A stretch of 64,000 nucleotides of DNA from Saprospiraceae bacterium (GTDB taxonomy: Bacteria > Bacteroidota > Bacteroidia > Chitinophagales > Saprospiraceae). A program made the translations under genes and the position numbers. Numbering within the stretch: position 1 is the first letter of the stretch; the number at the start of each line of letters is the position of its first letter. Below, piece after piece: positions 43,163 through 50,902 of the stretch. The DNA lies in the NCBI GenBank assembly GCA_016710235.1, contig JADJLG010000001.1, positions 1,601,501 through 1,665,500 of the forward strand, in the 5' to 3' direction. The notes beneath the pieces were generated by a model. It was not told the DNA's origin and ran no database searches. It saw only the letters and a list, made by a program, of their open reading frames with translations.

Positions 43163-43197
43163 CTGCTACACGTTATACCAAAAGGTGCCTGTAGCAG
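43163..43197 (+). promoter_or_regulatory. hairpin in the exbD-tonB gap
   Basis: CTGCTACA (43163-43170) pairs perfectly with TGTAGCAG (43190-43197), and the loop contains ACC-AAAA-GGT. No T-run follows, so it is not a standard terminator. It lies 28 bases before the tonB ATG and next to an in-frame GTG at 43202. It may protect or process the mRNA, or tune tonB translation. Confidence 0.55.
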
Positions 43198-43225
43198 ACA
43201 GGTGAACGATCAAAAAATACAAAGT

Positions 43226-44062
43226 ATGGAAAATAAGCTTGCTGTTTCCGCTCAATCAAGATCAATGGATGATCTCATTTTTGAGCAAAGGAATAGGTCC
43301 TATGGTGCTTATCTTCTGCGCCAGATCTACTCCAGTCACATGACAAGAGGTACGATCATCGGGATTTTACTCTTTATATTGGCAATCACAGCTCCTATGA
43401 TTACTAAGATGATCAAAGGCTGGATTCCAAAAGAAAAGGAAGTTGAAATGATGAAAGAGGTCGTGCTGGCAGATGCGCCACCGATTGATCCTAAGAAACC
43501 ACCACCACCACCACCACCTAAAGTGGATCCGCCACCTATCAAGGATCAGATCAAATTTGTCCCTCCAAAGGTGAAGAAAGATGAAGAGGTGAAGGAAGAG
43601 GAACCACCTCCGCCAACCATTGACGAAATCAAGGATAAAGAGATAGCTACGGAAACAAAAAAAGGTGAAGAGGGTGGAATAGATGCTTCTTTGCTTGAAC
43701 CACCACCACCACCACCGGTAGTAGAAGAAGAAAAACCAAAAGAAGAAGCAGTATTTAAATTCGTAGAGCAAATGCCGGAATTTCCTGACGGTCAGGCTGC
43801 CATGATGAAGTATATCCAATCCAATATGAAGTATCCTGCTATCGCTAAAGAGAACGGTATTGAAGGTACTGTAATCGTGTCGTTTGAAGTTTCCAAATCC
43901 GGAGACATCCAAAAAGTACAGGTAGCCCGAGGAATTGGCGGAGGATGCGATGAAGAAGCGGTCAGAGTGGTTCGCTCTATGCCTAACTGGAAACCGGGTA
44001 AGCACAATGGTCAAGCTGTTAAAGTGAGCTTCAACTTACCGATTAAATTTAAGCTGGAGTAA
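43226..44062 (+). CDS. tonB: TonB, first paralogue
   Basis: TonB passes energy from ExbB-ExbD to outer-membrane receptors such as SusC. 278 residues from ATG 43226. This start gives 13 residues before M-D-D-L-I-F, exactly as in the second paralogue; a GTG 24 bases upstream would add eight unmatched residues next to a hairpin. Order: a cytosolic N-terminus (R-S-Y-G-A-Y-L-L-R-Q), a membrane helix at about 39-58, a Pro-rich periplasmic stretch with two runs of Pro and many Lys/Glu pairs, and the C-terminal TonB domain (M-P-E-F-P-D-G ... G-G-C-D-E-E-A-V-R-V-V). The C-terminal domain is nearly identical to that of the next TonB. Confidence 0.93.
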   Translation: MENKLAVSAQSRSMDDLIFEQRNRSYGAYLLRQIYSSHMTRGTIIGILLFILAITAPMITKMIKGWIPKEKEVEMMKEVVLADAPPIDPKKPPPPPPPKVDPPPIKDQIKFVPPKVKKDEEVKEEEPPPPTIDEIKDKEIATETKKGEEGGIDASLLEPPPPPPVVEEEKPKEEAVFKFVEQMPEFPDGQAAMMKYIQSNMKYPAIAKENGIEGTVIVSFEVSKSGDIQKVQVARGIGGGCDEEAVRVVRSMPNWKPGKHNGQAVKVSFNLPIKFKLE

Positions 44063-44082
44063 GAGAAGCCTCAATTTTGATC

Positions 44083-44253
44083 ATGAATCCTTCACTGAAA
44101 ATATTTTACATCGTTTTAGCATTGGCTTATATCGGTTGTGGTGTTTTCATCGCTTTGGGTTCAGGGATATTACAAACTCCTTGGCAATATATTCTCGGAG
44201 TGTTGTTTGTAGCATATGGGGTTTTTAGGCTGTACCGAGCATTCCAGCTGTAA
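44083..44253 (+). CDS. small two-helix membrane protein in the TonB locus
   Basis: A 56-residue protein, too short for many gene-callers: M-N-P-S-L-K-I-F-Y-I-V-L-A-L-A-Y and on, ending V-F-R-L-Y-R-A-F-Q-L. Two hydrophobic segments (about 7-27 and 36-49) separated by a polar turn (G-I-L-Q-T-P-W-Q-Y) predict a membrane hairpin, with a basic C-terminus facing the cytosol. It begins 20 bp after tonB and ends about 30 bp before a strong terminator, so it is the last gene of the operon. I recall similar small proteins beside ExbD-TonB genes in other Bacteroidota, but no function is known to me. It might assist the ExbB-ExbD-TonB complex. Confidence 0.75.
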   Translation: MNPSLKIFYIVLALAYIGCGVFIALGSGILQTPWQYILGVLFVAYGVFRLYRAFQL

Positions 44254-44283
44254 TAAAATTAGTTTTTAATAGATTATAATTGT

Positions 44284-44314
44284 GGTCGATACCTTGTATC
44301 GGCCATTTTTATTT
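44284..44314 (+). terminator. rho-independent terminator after the exb-tonB operon
   Basis: GGTCGATAC (44284-44292), loop CTT, GTATCGGCC (44296-44304), then ATTTTTATTT. It separates the first TonB operon from the second TonB gene. Confidence 0.88.
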
Positions 44315-44531
44315 AAATAATGTGGATTCAATAAGGCTGCCTATGAACACGATAAATAAATTTTCAATTCTGAATGTACTCAAATTTTGCAGTCAATTTG
44401 ACTCACGAAGGAACTCTAAGAAAAAATTGGGAATAAATTATTACTCTTTTAACAGCATTGTAGAATACCAGATCGTTCATATTGTAAATGTGGTTCCCAC
44501 CATATCATAAGTAATAAATAAAACTAAGCAT

Positions 44532-45377
44532 ATGAATCATCTAGCTAATTTCTCACCGGTGGTCGGATCAATGGATGATCTGATTTTTGACAACAGAAAT
44601 AAATCGTATGGTGCGTATTTTATCAGACAAGAATACGGACATCACATGGCTAAAGGAATTTTTTTTGGAATATTAATTTTTATTATTGGAATCATGACAC
44701 CAGTGATCCGCAAGTGGATAGAGGGAGATAAAATTGTTGAAAATGTAGTTGTAGCGGATCCAATCATAGAATTTATTGATAATACGAATTTTCACAAAAA
44801 ACCGGAACAAAAAATTAAAACCAATCAACAACCCAAGGCACAAAGTCTCAAATACGTTGCGCCACCTGTAAAAGAGGACGACGACATAGATCATGAAGCA
44901 AACATTCCTACTATTGAAGAGCTACAAGAAAAGCAAATATCTACTCAGACTGCGAACTTGCCTCAGGAAGGCAATGGTGTTGGAATTGAAGAAGGCAATT
45001 TGGGAAAAATAATTTCCGGGAATGAAAGTACCGGAGGCGAGGCTGTTAAATCCGATGGAAGTAAAGTGTACAAATTTGTTGCGGAAATGCCGGAATTTCC
45101 GAATGGTCTTCAAGGGATGGGTGATTATATCCGGAAAAACCTGAATTATCCACTTATCGCAAAAGAGAACCGAATTGAAGGAACAGTAATCATTTCCTTC
45201 GAAGTTTCAGAAGTTGGAGCTATAGAGAAAGTTCAAGTGGCCAGAGGTATTGGTGGAGGATGCGATGAAGAAGCCGTCAGAGTTGTGAGGTCTATGCCAA
45301 ACTGGAAACCCGGGAAACATAATGGCCAAGCCGTCAAAGTAGCTTTCATGTTGCCGATCAAATTTAGTTTGCTTTAA
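44532..45377 (+). CDS. tonB: TonB, second paralogue
   Basis: 281 residues with the same plan as the preceding TonB: N-terminal V-G-S-M-D-D-L-I-F-D-N-R-N-K-S-Y-G-A-Y, one membrane helix (about 42-61), a periplasmic linker, and a C-terminal TonB domain. The linker differs greatly, with almost no Pro runs but more Asn, Gln and Gly (E-G-N-G-V-G-I-E-E-G-N), while 38 consecutive residues of the TonB domain are identical in the two proteins. Half of those 38 codons differ silently, so the pair is an old duplication under strong selection. It lies beyond the terminator and should have its own promoter, so the two may be used under different conditions or serve receptors at different distances. Confidence 0.92.
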   Translation: MNHLANFSPVVGSMDDLIFDNRNKSYGAYFIRQEYGHHMAKGIFFGILIFIIGIMTPVIRKWIEGDKIVENVVVADPIIEFIDNTNFHKKPEQKIKTNQQPKAQSLKYVAPPVKEDDDIDHEANIPTIEELQEKQISTQTANLPQEGNGVGIEEGNLGKIISGNESTGGEAVKSDGSKVYKFVAEMPEFPNGLQGMGDYIRKNLNYPLIAKENRIEGTVIISFEVSEVGAIEKVQVARGIGGGCDEEAVRVVRSMPNWKPGKHNGQAVKVAFMLPIKFSLL

Positions 45378-45396
45378 GTTTCAAATCTGGCAGAAA

Positions 45397-46032
45397 TTAT
45401 TTTCGTCCAAAATCTGCCGGAATTTCACCCCATTTTTCCGTTTCCCATTTGACGATAGGATTAGGATAGTGGGGGTTTTCTTGAAGCCATTTTTGAGCTC
45501 GAATCAATAATTGACGGACAGGCTCGTTTCTGGAATTCCAAGTTAGCTTTGTATTGGCTAGTTTTCGTCGAACCCAGCTAATGGCAGTTTTACTGTCGGT
45601 GACTATGGTGGTTTTTGTATTATTCTGTTTACTGAGCAATGCGAGTGCGTGCACGATGGCCAGAAACTCCCCAATGTTATTCGTCCCTTCAGCAAGGGGG
45701 CCAACATGAAAGATGACTTGACCGCTCGCAAGGTCTACTCCGCGGTATTCCATATTGCCGGGATTACCCTCACAGGCAGCATCTACTGCAATACAGTCTT
45801 GAGGTACATGATCCCTCCAGTCTTGGACAAGTACACGAGTGGTATGTTTGCCTTGGGGTGATTCCCAGCCTCCTTCATAAGCCTTCTCAGCTTCAGCTTT
45901 TGTCAAATAAGATTTGTACAAAGCATTCTGGTATCCTTTGATTTGGTTTTGACAAGCCGCCCACGAAGAGTAAATACCGGGTTCAATCCCCTGCCAAACA
46001 ACGTAATATTTCTGAACTGATTTTTTGGCCAA
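45397..46032 (-). CDS. ribonuclease HI with N-terminal viroplasmin domain
   Basis: 211 residues. The N-terminal 50 residues (K-Y-Y-V-V-W-Q-G-I-E-P-G-I-Y-S-S-W ... A-L-Y-K-S-Y) are a caulimovirus-viroplasmin/RNase H1 N-terminal domain that binds RNA-DNA hybrid. The C-terminal domain is RNase H, which removes RNA from hybrids: I-A-V-D-A-A-C-E-G-N-P-G (Asp), N-N-I-G-E-F-L-A-I (Glu), I-V-T-D-S-K-T-A (Asp), and a last Asp in P-A-D-F-G-R-K. The first strand has the substitution V-D-A-A-C where most RNases HI read D-G-S/A, so the variant belongs to the viroplasmin-type group. It begins two bases after the stop of the propeller-protein gene, so they are co-transcribed. Confidence 0.9.
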   Translation of the reverse strand: MAKKSVQKYYVVWQGIEPGIYSSWAACQNQIKGYQNALYKSYLTKAEAEKAYEGGWESPQGKHTTRVLVQDWRDHVPQDCIAVDAACEGNPGNMEYRGVDLASGQVIFHVGPLAEGTNNIGEFLAIVHALALLSKQNNTKTTIVTDSKTAISWVRRKLANTKLTWNSRNEPVRQLLIRAQKWLQENPHYPNPIVKWETEKWGEIPADFGRK

Positions 46033-46034
46033 AA

Positions 46035-47309
46035 CTATGGGATTAAAATTTTCAGAGGATGGGTGCGATTCGAATTCCAGCTGATTTTCAATAAGTATAA
46101 GCCTGAATTGAGGTTTTCGACATCCATTTTCATTTCTTTTGAACCAACTTGTTGACTTGCAATTTCATTTCCGGAAAGATCCATCAATTTGTATGAAATC
46201 ATATTTTCATCCGATTTCAATATGAATTCGTCTTGTGCAACATACCATCTCGACTTCGGGATCACCCATTCATTTTGATTGTTGGTTGCGGCATATTCAA
46301 ATGCAAAATCTCCCGGTGAAACACTTGCATCAAATGAATACTTTTCTTGGAAATTATGGTCGTACACATATACTTTACCAAATGTCTTGTAATCTGTCAC
46401 GGCAGCGTATATGTCATTACTTTCTTCTTCCACGGTCATTCCGTAAAAAGATCGCTCTGCGTCCACATATGGAGCGGCAGTCCTGCTCGGAATTGTATAT
46501 GCTCCCAACTGTGTTTTGCCGGCTTCCTGGTAATAGATAGACTCTCCTGCCAATGCAGAAGTACCACAAAGCGAAGTGATACCCGGTAAGTCCAATGTAT
46601 GGATTTCATTTGTCAATGGATTGAATTCTGAAATAGAACTTCCGGTGTAGTTTTTGTTATTCAGCGTATATAATCTTCCATTTTTTTCGATGAGATTTTC
46701 CGGATTTTTTGCATTTGGACCCAATTCAATCATTTTCTCTAATTCCAATTGTTCCAAATCAATTACTGCCAATTTTCCTACTTCTTCTCCCCAAACGAAG
46801 CCGTTGTTTACAGCGATGTAAGCTTGATTATCCCTGATTAAAATATTTTCACAAGTGTAAGCCAATTGATTGCTATGAATTTCTGTTTTGAGGCTAAGGT
46901 CATATTGATTATAAATTTGAATATAACTATCCAATGATTTATTGTATTCACCTCTGGTTACAATGACAAGACCATTGGTCAGAGCAATCTTCCTGATGCC
47001 CTCTATTTCAATTTGTCTTATGATCTGACCGGACTTTGTGTCAAAGACCGAAAGAAATTTGTCAGCAGCAACCCAAATTAGCCCATTTTCAAAAAGAATA
47101 TCCGAAGCAAATCTGGCACCTGGAATCTCAAATATCTTGCTGTACTGACCCGAAGCTGGATTGAAAGCACCAATGGAAACAGGTACTTCGATTTGACCAG
47201 TGCTGTAATTGAAAGAACCTTCATTGAGCACAAAAACTTGTTTGACAGTTTTCTGAGCTGACAGAAATGCAGAAAACGCTAAGCAGAAAAGCAAGATAAA
47301 TTTTTTCAT
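46035..47309 (-). CDS. secreted beta-propeller protein with T9SS-type C-terminal domain
   Basis: 424 residues. A signal peptide ends F-L-S-A-Q-K. The mature region is a seven-bladed-propeller type repeat (DUF5074/YncE-like) with blades such as A-S-D-I-L-F-E-N-G-L-I-W-V-A-A-D-K-F-L-S-V and K-L-A-V-I-D-L-E-Q-L. The opening Q-V-F-V-L-N-E-G-S-F-N is characteristic of this Bacteroidota family. The last 75 residues form a sorting domain (Y-K-L-M-D-L-S-G-N-E-I ... G-L-Y-L-L-K-I-S-W). Such proteins are often found with outer-membrane receptors, possibly for cofactors or metals, but no receptor gene is adjacent. RNase HI follows two bases later. Confidence 0.82.
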   Translation of the reverse strand: MKKFILLFCLAFSAFLSAQKTVKQVFVLNEGSFNYSTGQIEVPVSIGAFNPASGQYSKIFEIPGARFASDILFENGLIWVAADKFLSVFDTKSGQIIRQIEIEGIRKIALTNGLVIVTRGEYNKSLDSYIQIYNQYDLSLKTEIHSNQLAYTCENILIRDNQAYIAVNNGFVWGEEVGKLAVIDLEQLELEKMIELGPNAKNPENLIEKNGRLYTLNNKNYTGSSISEFNPLTNEIHTLDLPGITSLCGTSALAGESIYYQEAGKTQLGAYTIPSRTAAPYVDAERSFYGMTVEEESNDIYAAVTDYKTFGKVYVYDHNFQEKYSFDASVSPGDFAFEYAATNNQNEWVIPKSRWYVAQDEFILKSDENMISYKLMDLSGNEIASQQVGSKEMKMDVENLNSGLYLLKISWNSNRTHPLKILIP

Positions 47310-47328
47310 TTTCAGTAATTGTATAAAG

Positions 47329-47336
47329 CAAAGATA
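47329..47336 (-). promoter_or_regulatory. -7 promoter box (TATCTTTG, reverse strand)
   Basis: TAnnTTTG match 19 bases before the ATG of the propeller-protein gene, serving it and RNase HI. Confidence 0.45.
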
Positions 47337-47374
47337 TATCGCATTGAGTTAAATGCTAAATGTTTGCCCCAGAA

Positions 47375-48004
47375 TCAGTGCATGTGAAAGAAGTACATCA
47401 ACAATCCACTGACGATGAGCACCAGTCCTGTTAACAAGCCTGCATTATGCTCTATCCTGTGCCAGTTTAGCTTCTTGAGTCCATGGTACATGGCAGCCAT
47501 CCAGATCATCATGCCACCCACAGAAACCACCAGAAAAAGAAGTGAAAGTATAACCAAGAATGAAAAGCCATAGCTACCTGCCATCAGGAAATAAGGTACG
47601 ATTTCTATACATGGTGAAAGGAACATCATACCAAGTACAGAGTAAAAGACAGCTTTTTTATTGTGATTGTTTTTTTGGATTTGGTCAGCATGCAAATCAA
47701 AATGATGGTGGGTGTGGTGTCTGTAAAGAAAATAAAGCCCAAAGAGAATCAGGGATACAGGGAGGAGCCACTCAAACCACTGATGGAAACTCTCTTTCAT
47801 AGTTTCACCCAGAAAACTCGCCAATAATCCGAGCAAGATAGTACTGCACACGTGGGCCATTCCTGCTCCGAATGTCAGTCTCATGACTTCATTTTTAGAC
47901 CACTTGTAGGCTTTGCCGATGGTCAAAATGGGCAACCAATGGCTCGGAATGATGGCATGCATCAAACTGATCATCAAGGCACCACTAAGTATGACTTCTT
48001 TCAT
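47375..48004 (-). CDS. membrane protein with His-rich loop, NicO/RcnA-like transporter fold
   Basis: A 209-residue protein with about six membrane helices: L-S-G-A-L-M-I-S-L-M-H-A-I-I-P-S-H-W-L-P at the start, I-L-L-G-L-L-A-S-F-L, L-L-P-V-S-L-I-L-F-G-L-Y-F-L-Y, and more. A loop around 95-112 is extremely His-rich (R-H-H-T-H-H-H-F-D-L-H). H-A-x-x-P-S-H-W near the start and the His loop are reminiscent of nickel/cobalt exporters of the RcnA/NicO superfamily and of related LysE/TauE/HupE-type proteins. A role in divalent-metal export or delivery is therefore likely but not certain. No metal-responsive regulator is adjacent; the divergent two-component system is about 150 bp away. Confidence 0.75.
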   Translation of the reverse strand: MKEVILSGALMISLMHAIIPSHWLPILTIGKAYKWSKNEVMRLTFGAGMAHVCSTILLGLLASFLGETMKESFHQWFEWLLPVSLILFGLYFLYRHHTHHHFDLHADQIQKNNHNKKAVFYSVLGMMFLSPCIEIVPYFLMAGSYGFSFLVILSLLFLVVSVGGMMIWMAAMYHGLKKLNWHRIEHNAGLLTGLVLIVSGLLMYFFHMH

Positions 48005-48156
48005 TAGACAATATTTAGCCCGATGCTGTCACTTTCATTTACTTCTTTGCAGATGTCCGGCAAAAAGTAACCATTTGTTTACAAAGAGGTTTCGAAAAGT
48101 TGCCAATTACTGGCGATCTTTGCGCATACTTATTGTATTTTACTAAATCGTCAGCC

Positions 48157-48831
48157 TTGAAAAAGATACTTCTCGTCGATGACGAACCCGATGTTTTGGA
48201 CTTTCTTTCTTTCAATCTTAGACACGAAGGATTTGAAGTAATCTTGGCTCAAAATGGTCAGGACGCCTTGCAGATCGTTCAAGGTGTCATACCTGATTTG
48301 ATCATATTAGATCTTATGATGCCTGTGATGGATGGCATGGAGGCTTATTCCAAATTGAGAGAATTACCTGAGTTGCGAAACTCTAAAATCATTTTTTTGA
48401 CCGCGAAGCAGGAAGATATCAGCCATATCCAGGCACTGGATAATGGAGCAGATGATTATATTTCAAAACCGATCAAACCAAAACTTTTGGTCAGCCGCAT
48501 CAAGTCCATATTACGAAGAACTGAAAATTCTGAACCCGAGAATATTCTCCGATTTGGTCAACTGATCATGAATAAATCACAGCATTCGGTTCAACTGGAT
48601 GAGGAAGATATTGTATTGCCGAGAAAAGAATTCAGTATTTTGTATCTGTTGGCATCCAAACCGGGAAGGGTTTTCAGTCGCGAAGAAATTTTTTCACAAG
48701 TATGGGGCAATGACGTGATTGTTGGAGACAGATCAATTGATGTTCATATCAGAAGATTGAGGGAAAAAATAGGCGATGATTTTATTAAAACTCTGAAGGG
48801 TGTAGGATATAAATTTGAATCAAAAAATTGA
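48157..48831 (+). CDS. two-component response regulator, OmpR/PhoB family
   Basis: 224 residues from TTG 48157, which gives the conserved K-K-I-L-L-V-D-D-E-P-D-V-L; the frame is open 19 codons upstream without family similarity. The receiver domain has D-D at 7-8, the phosphoacceptor Asp in L-I-I-L-D-L-M-M-P-V-M-D-G (about 51), and the conserved Lys in Y-I-S-K-P-I-K-P. The C-terminal winged helix (F-S-R-E-E-I-F-S-Q-V-W-G, D-V-H-I-R-R-L-R-E-K-I-G, L-K-G-V-G-Y-K-F) binds DNA. It overlaps the kinase gene by 17 bp, so the two are partners. PhoB-like behaviour is plausible but the signal is unknown. Confidence 0.92.
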   Translation: MKKILLVDDEPDVLDFLSFNLRHEGFEVILAQNGQDALQIVQGVIPDLIILDLMMPVMDGMEAYSKLRELPELRNSKIIFLTAKQEDISHIQALDNGADDYISKPIKPKLLVSRIKSILRRTENSEPENILRFGQLIMNKSQHSVQLDEEDIVLPRKEFSILYLLASKPGRVFSREEIFSQVWGNDVIVGDRSIDVHIRRLREKIGDDFIKTLKGVGYKFESKN

Positions 48832-49909
48832 ATTCCTGGAATTGAAACTCGATTTTTTTCAGAATAAGAATATTTCCATCAGGTCAGTGAGCTTGTGGAT
48901 CACAGCAAGTGTTCTGGTATTTAACATGATCTCACTATTAGTTTATTATTCGTTTGATTTAAGCCGTTTTCGCCAATGGCAGTACATTTTGATTTGGATC
49001 ATATTTTCTATTGTTTTGTACTTGCTTGTTTTTAATTTGATAGATCGATTCCTGTACAGGAAAATTAAGGTTCTTTACAAAATTATCACACGAGACCGAA
49101 AAAAGAATGCGGCTAAGCAAGTGATAAACAGCACAGATTTGATTGGTTATATTCAACAAGATGTGGAGGAGTTTGAAAATGCACAATTAGTAGAACTGGA
49201 ACGCTTGCAAGAGAGTGAAAAATATAGACGGGAATTTCTCGGAAATGTCTCTCACGAATTGAAGACGCCGATCTTTAATGCTCAGGGCTATATTGAAACA
49301 TTACTGGATGGTGATTTGAATGATCAACAACACGTAAAAAAGTATCTGGCCAAAGCAGCAGAAAACATTGATAGATTGCAGTTGATTGTAGATGATTTGC
49401 TTCAAATAACGAAGTACGAATCCGGAGAACTTACGTTTGATTTTGAGAATATTGATATTCATGCCTGTGTTAAAGAAGTTTTTCATACAATGGATTTGCG
49501 TGCAGATACAAAACAAGTCAGGTGTGGATTTAAAGAGGGCTGTGATACTGCTATCCTTGCATATGCTGACCGGAACAAGATCATTGATGTGCTGATTAAT
49601 CTGATAGGAAATGCCATCAATTATGGCAATTCAGGAGGAATTGTCAATGTGGGTCTTTATAAAATGGAAGACCATGTTCTGGTAGAAATCACGGACAATG
49701 GTCCAGGTATTGAGGAACAACATCTTAGACGATTGTTTGAAAGATTTTACAGGGTGGATAAACACAGGAATAGATCTGTCGGAGGTACCGGCCTTGGTTT
49801 ATCTATTGTCAAGCATATAATAGAAGCTCATGGCCAAAGAGTTGGGGTCAGAAGCAGCGTCGGCAAGGGTAGTACATTTTGGTTTACACTTGCCTTGAAA
49901 AAGGAATGA
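48815..49909 (+). CDS. sensor histidine kinase, PhoR-like
   Basis: 364 residues from TTG 48815, overlapping the response regulator gene. Two membrane helices at about 26-48 and 55-76 have almost no loop between them, so there is little periplasmic sensing domain. A HAMP-like linker follows. The dimerisation domain holds the phosphoacceptor His in N-V-S-H-E-L-K-T-P-I-F-N-A (about 147). The ATPase domain has N-L-I-G-N-A-I-N-Y-G (N box), D-N-G-P-G-I, F-E-R-F-Y-R-V-D and G-G-T-G-L-G-L-S-I-V (G boxes). The pair resembles PhoBR of Bacteroidota, but the short sensor region means it may respond to membrane state or partner proteins. Confidence 0.9.
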   Translation: MNQKIEFLELKLDFFQNKNISIRSVSLWITASVLVFNMISLLVYYSFDLSRFRQWQYILIWIIFSIVLYLLVFNLIDRFLYRKIKVLYKIITRDRKKNAAKQVINSTDLIGYIQQDVEEFENAQLVELERLQESEKYRREFLGNVSHELKTPIFNAQGYIETLLDGDLNDQQHVKKYLAKAAENIDRLQLIVDDLLQITKYESGELTFDFENIDIHACVKEVFHTMDLRADTKQVRCGFKEGCDTAILAYADRNKIIDVLINLIGNAINYGNSGGIVNVGLYKMEDHVLVEITDNGPGIEEQHLRRLFERFYRVDKHRNRSVGGTGLGLSIVKHIIEAHGQRVGVRSSVGKGSTFWFTLALKKE

Positions 49910-49935
49910 GTTCAACTTTATACCAATAGTATAAA

Positions 49936-50799
49936 TCAAGCGATTCGTTGGTGTTTCCATCGTTTGTGGGTCCAAAGCCACCAGGCTGGATTCTTGCGGA
50001 TTACCGCTTCCAATCTTGACATATACATTTGAGTAAGTTCACCGGGATTAAGCTCCTGAGGCCTTTCACACATGAGTTGGAAAGTAAATGTATATTTTCC
50101 ACGCGAGATGCGTTCTACATCAGCATAGAAAACCGGTGTCGAAAATTCGCGGCTGTATTTTTCCAAACCATTCAAACATGGAGTGTCTTGTCCAAAAAAA
50201 TTGACCCAAAAGGCTGTCTTAGTATTGGAAGGGCTTTGATCTGAAGCGAATAAGAAAAATTTATTTTCGGTCATCATTTCACGGATGAATCTCGTGTTTT
50301 TAGTTCCAATTAGCTGTATCCCGCAAGCACCTCTGATTTCTTTTACTGCATCGTTGATTCTTGTGTTCGAAATTTCTTTATAAATGCCACATACTTTACC
50401 TGGGTATAAGTAGCCGGAGGCCATCGCCCCCCATTCCCAGTTGGTAATATGAGCTGCTGCAACCATGAGGGATTGTCCTGACGCGAGGTATTTTTCAAAG
50501 CTATCCATATTCACCGGTATATACCTCTGCCTTACTTGGTCCTCATTCATTGAAAGCCCTTTTACTCCTTCTAGAAGTACGTCTGTCAAATTCTTATATG
50601 AGGACTTAATATGGTGTTTAAGCTCAGTATCGCTCCAGTTCGGAAAACATCTTTTCATGTTGCTTGTCACCACTTTTTTCCTGTAACCGAGAAGGTCCAT
50701 TAAGATAAAATTGACCACGTCGGAAATCCGATACAGTATTGAAAAGGGAATAAGCCTGAATAGGCCAACAAATGCCCTGAAAATCCAATAGGTCAGCAT
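49936..50799 (-). CDS. lipid A biosynthesis-type acyltransferase (LpxL/HtrB family)
   Basis: A 287-residue peripheral membrane acyltransferase that transfers a fatty acid to lipid A or a related lipid (ornithine or glycine lipid synthesis is a possible alternative in Bacteroidota). The N-terminal hydrophobic segment (F-R-A-F-V-G-L-F-R-L-I-P-F-S-I-L) anchors it. The catalytic H-x4-D/E motif is A-A-H-I-T-N-W-E near residue 117. Further typical phrases are G-K-V-C-G-I-Y-K-E-I, F-L-F-A-S-D-Q-S-P and the C-terminal N-P-A-W-W-L-W-T-H-K-R-W-K, which is diagnostic. It ends 26 bp from the kinase gene and is transcribed towards it. Confidence 0.9.
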   Translation of the reverse strand: MLTYWIFRAFVGLFRLIPFSILYRISDVVNFILMDLLGYRKKVVTSNMKRCFPNWSDTELKHHIKSSYKNLTDVLLEGVKGLSMNEDQVRQRYIPVNMDSFEKYLASGQSLMVAAAHITNWEWGAMASGYLYPGKVCGIYKEISNTRINDAVKEIRGACGIQLIGTKNTRFIREMMTENKFFLFASDQSPSNTKTAFWVNFFGQDTPCLNGLEKYSREFSTPVFYADVERISRGKYTFTFQLMCERPQELNPGELTQMYMSRLEAVIRKNPAWWLWTHKRWKHQRIA

Positions 50800-50806
50800 A
50801 ATCTTG

Positions 50807-50814
50807 CAAATTTA
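50807..50814 (-). promoter_or_regulatory. -7 promoter box (TAAATTTG, reverse strand)
   Basis: TAnnTTTG match ending seven bases before the acyltransferase ATG, implying a very short leader. It is divergent from the box at 50891-50898. Confidence 0.45.
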
Positions 50815-50890
50815 ATGCCTTATTCCGGCCTATTCTCTTCTATCGCGATTTTGCTACGGATTCAAGTGATGAATCTTTTGCTGAAAGAGT

Positions 50891-50898
50891 TAAATTTG
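50891..50898 (+). promoter_or_regulatory. -7 promoter box (TAAATTTG) next to the GH92 start
   Basis: TAnnTTTG match ending four bases before ATG 50903. If used, the transcript would begin at about the start codon. Confidence 0.45.
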
Positions 50899-50902
50899 TA
50901 AG

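Noticed and set aside
43367..44014. Reverse-strand frame of 215 codons opposite tonB
   Set aside because: Its runs of Trp and Phe are the antisense reading of the Pro-rich TonB linker.
44280..44510. Forward frame of 76 codons between the two TonB genes
   Set aside because: Overlaps the terminator hairpin and lacks a ribosome-binding or promoter context; the sequence looks random.
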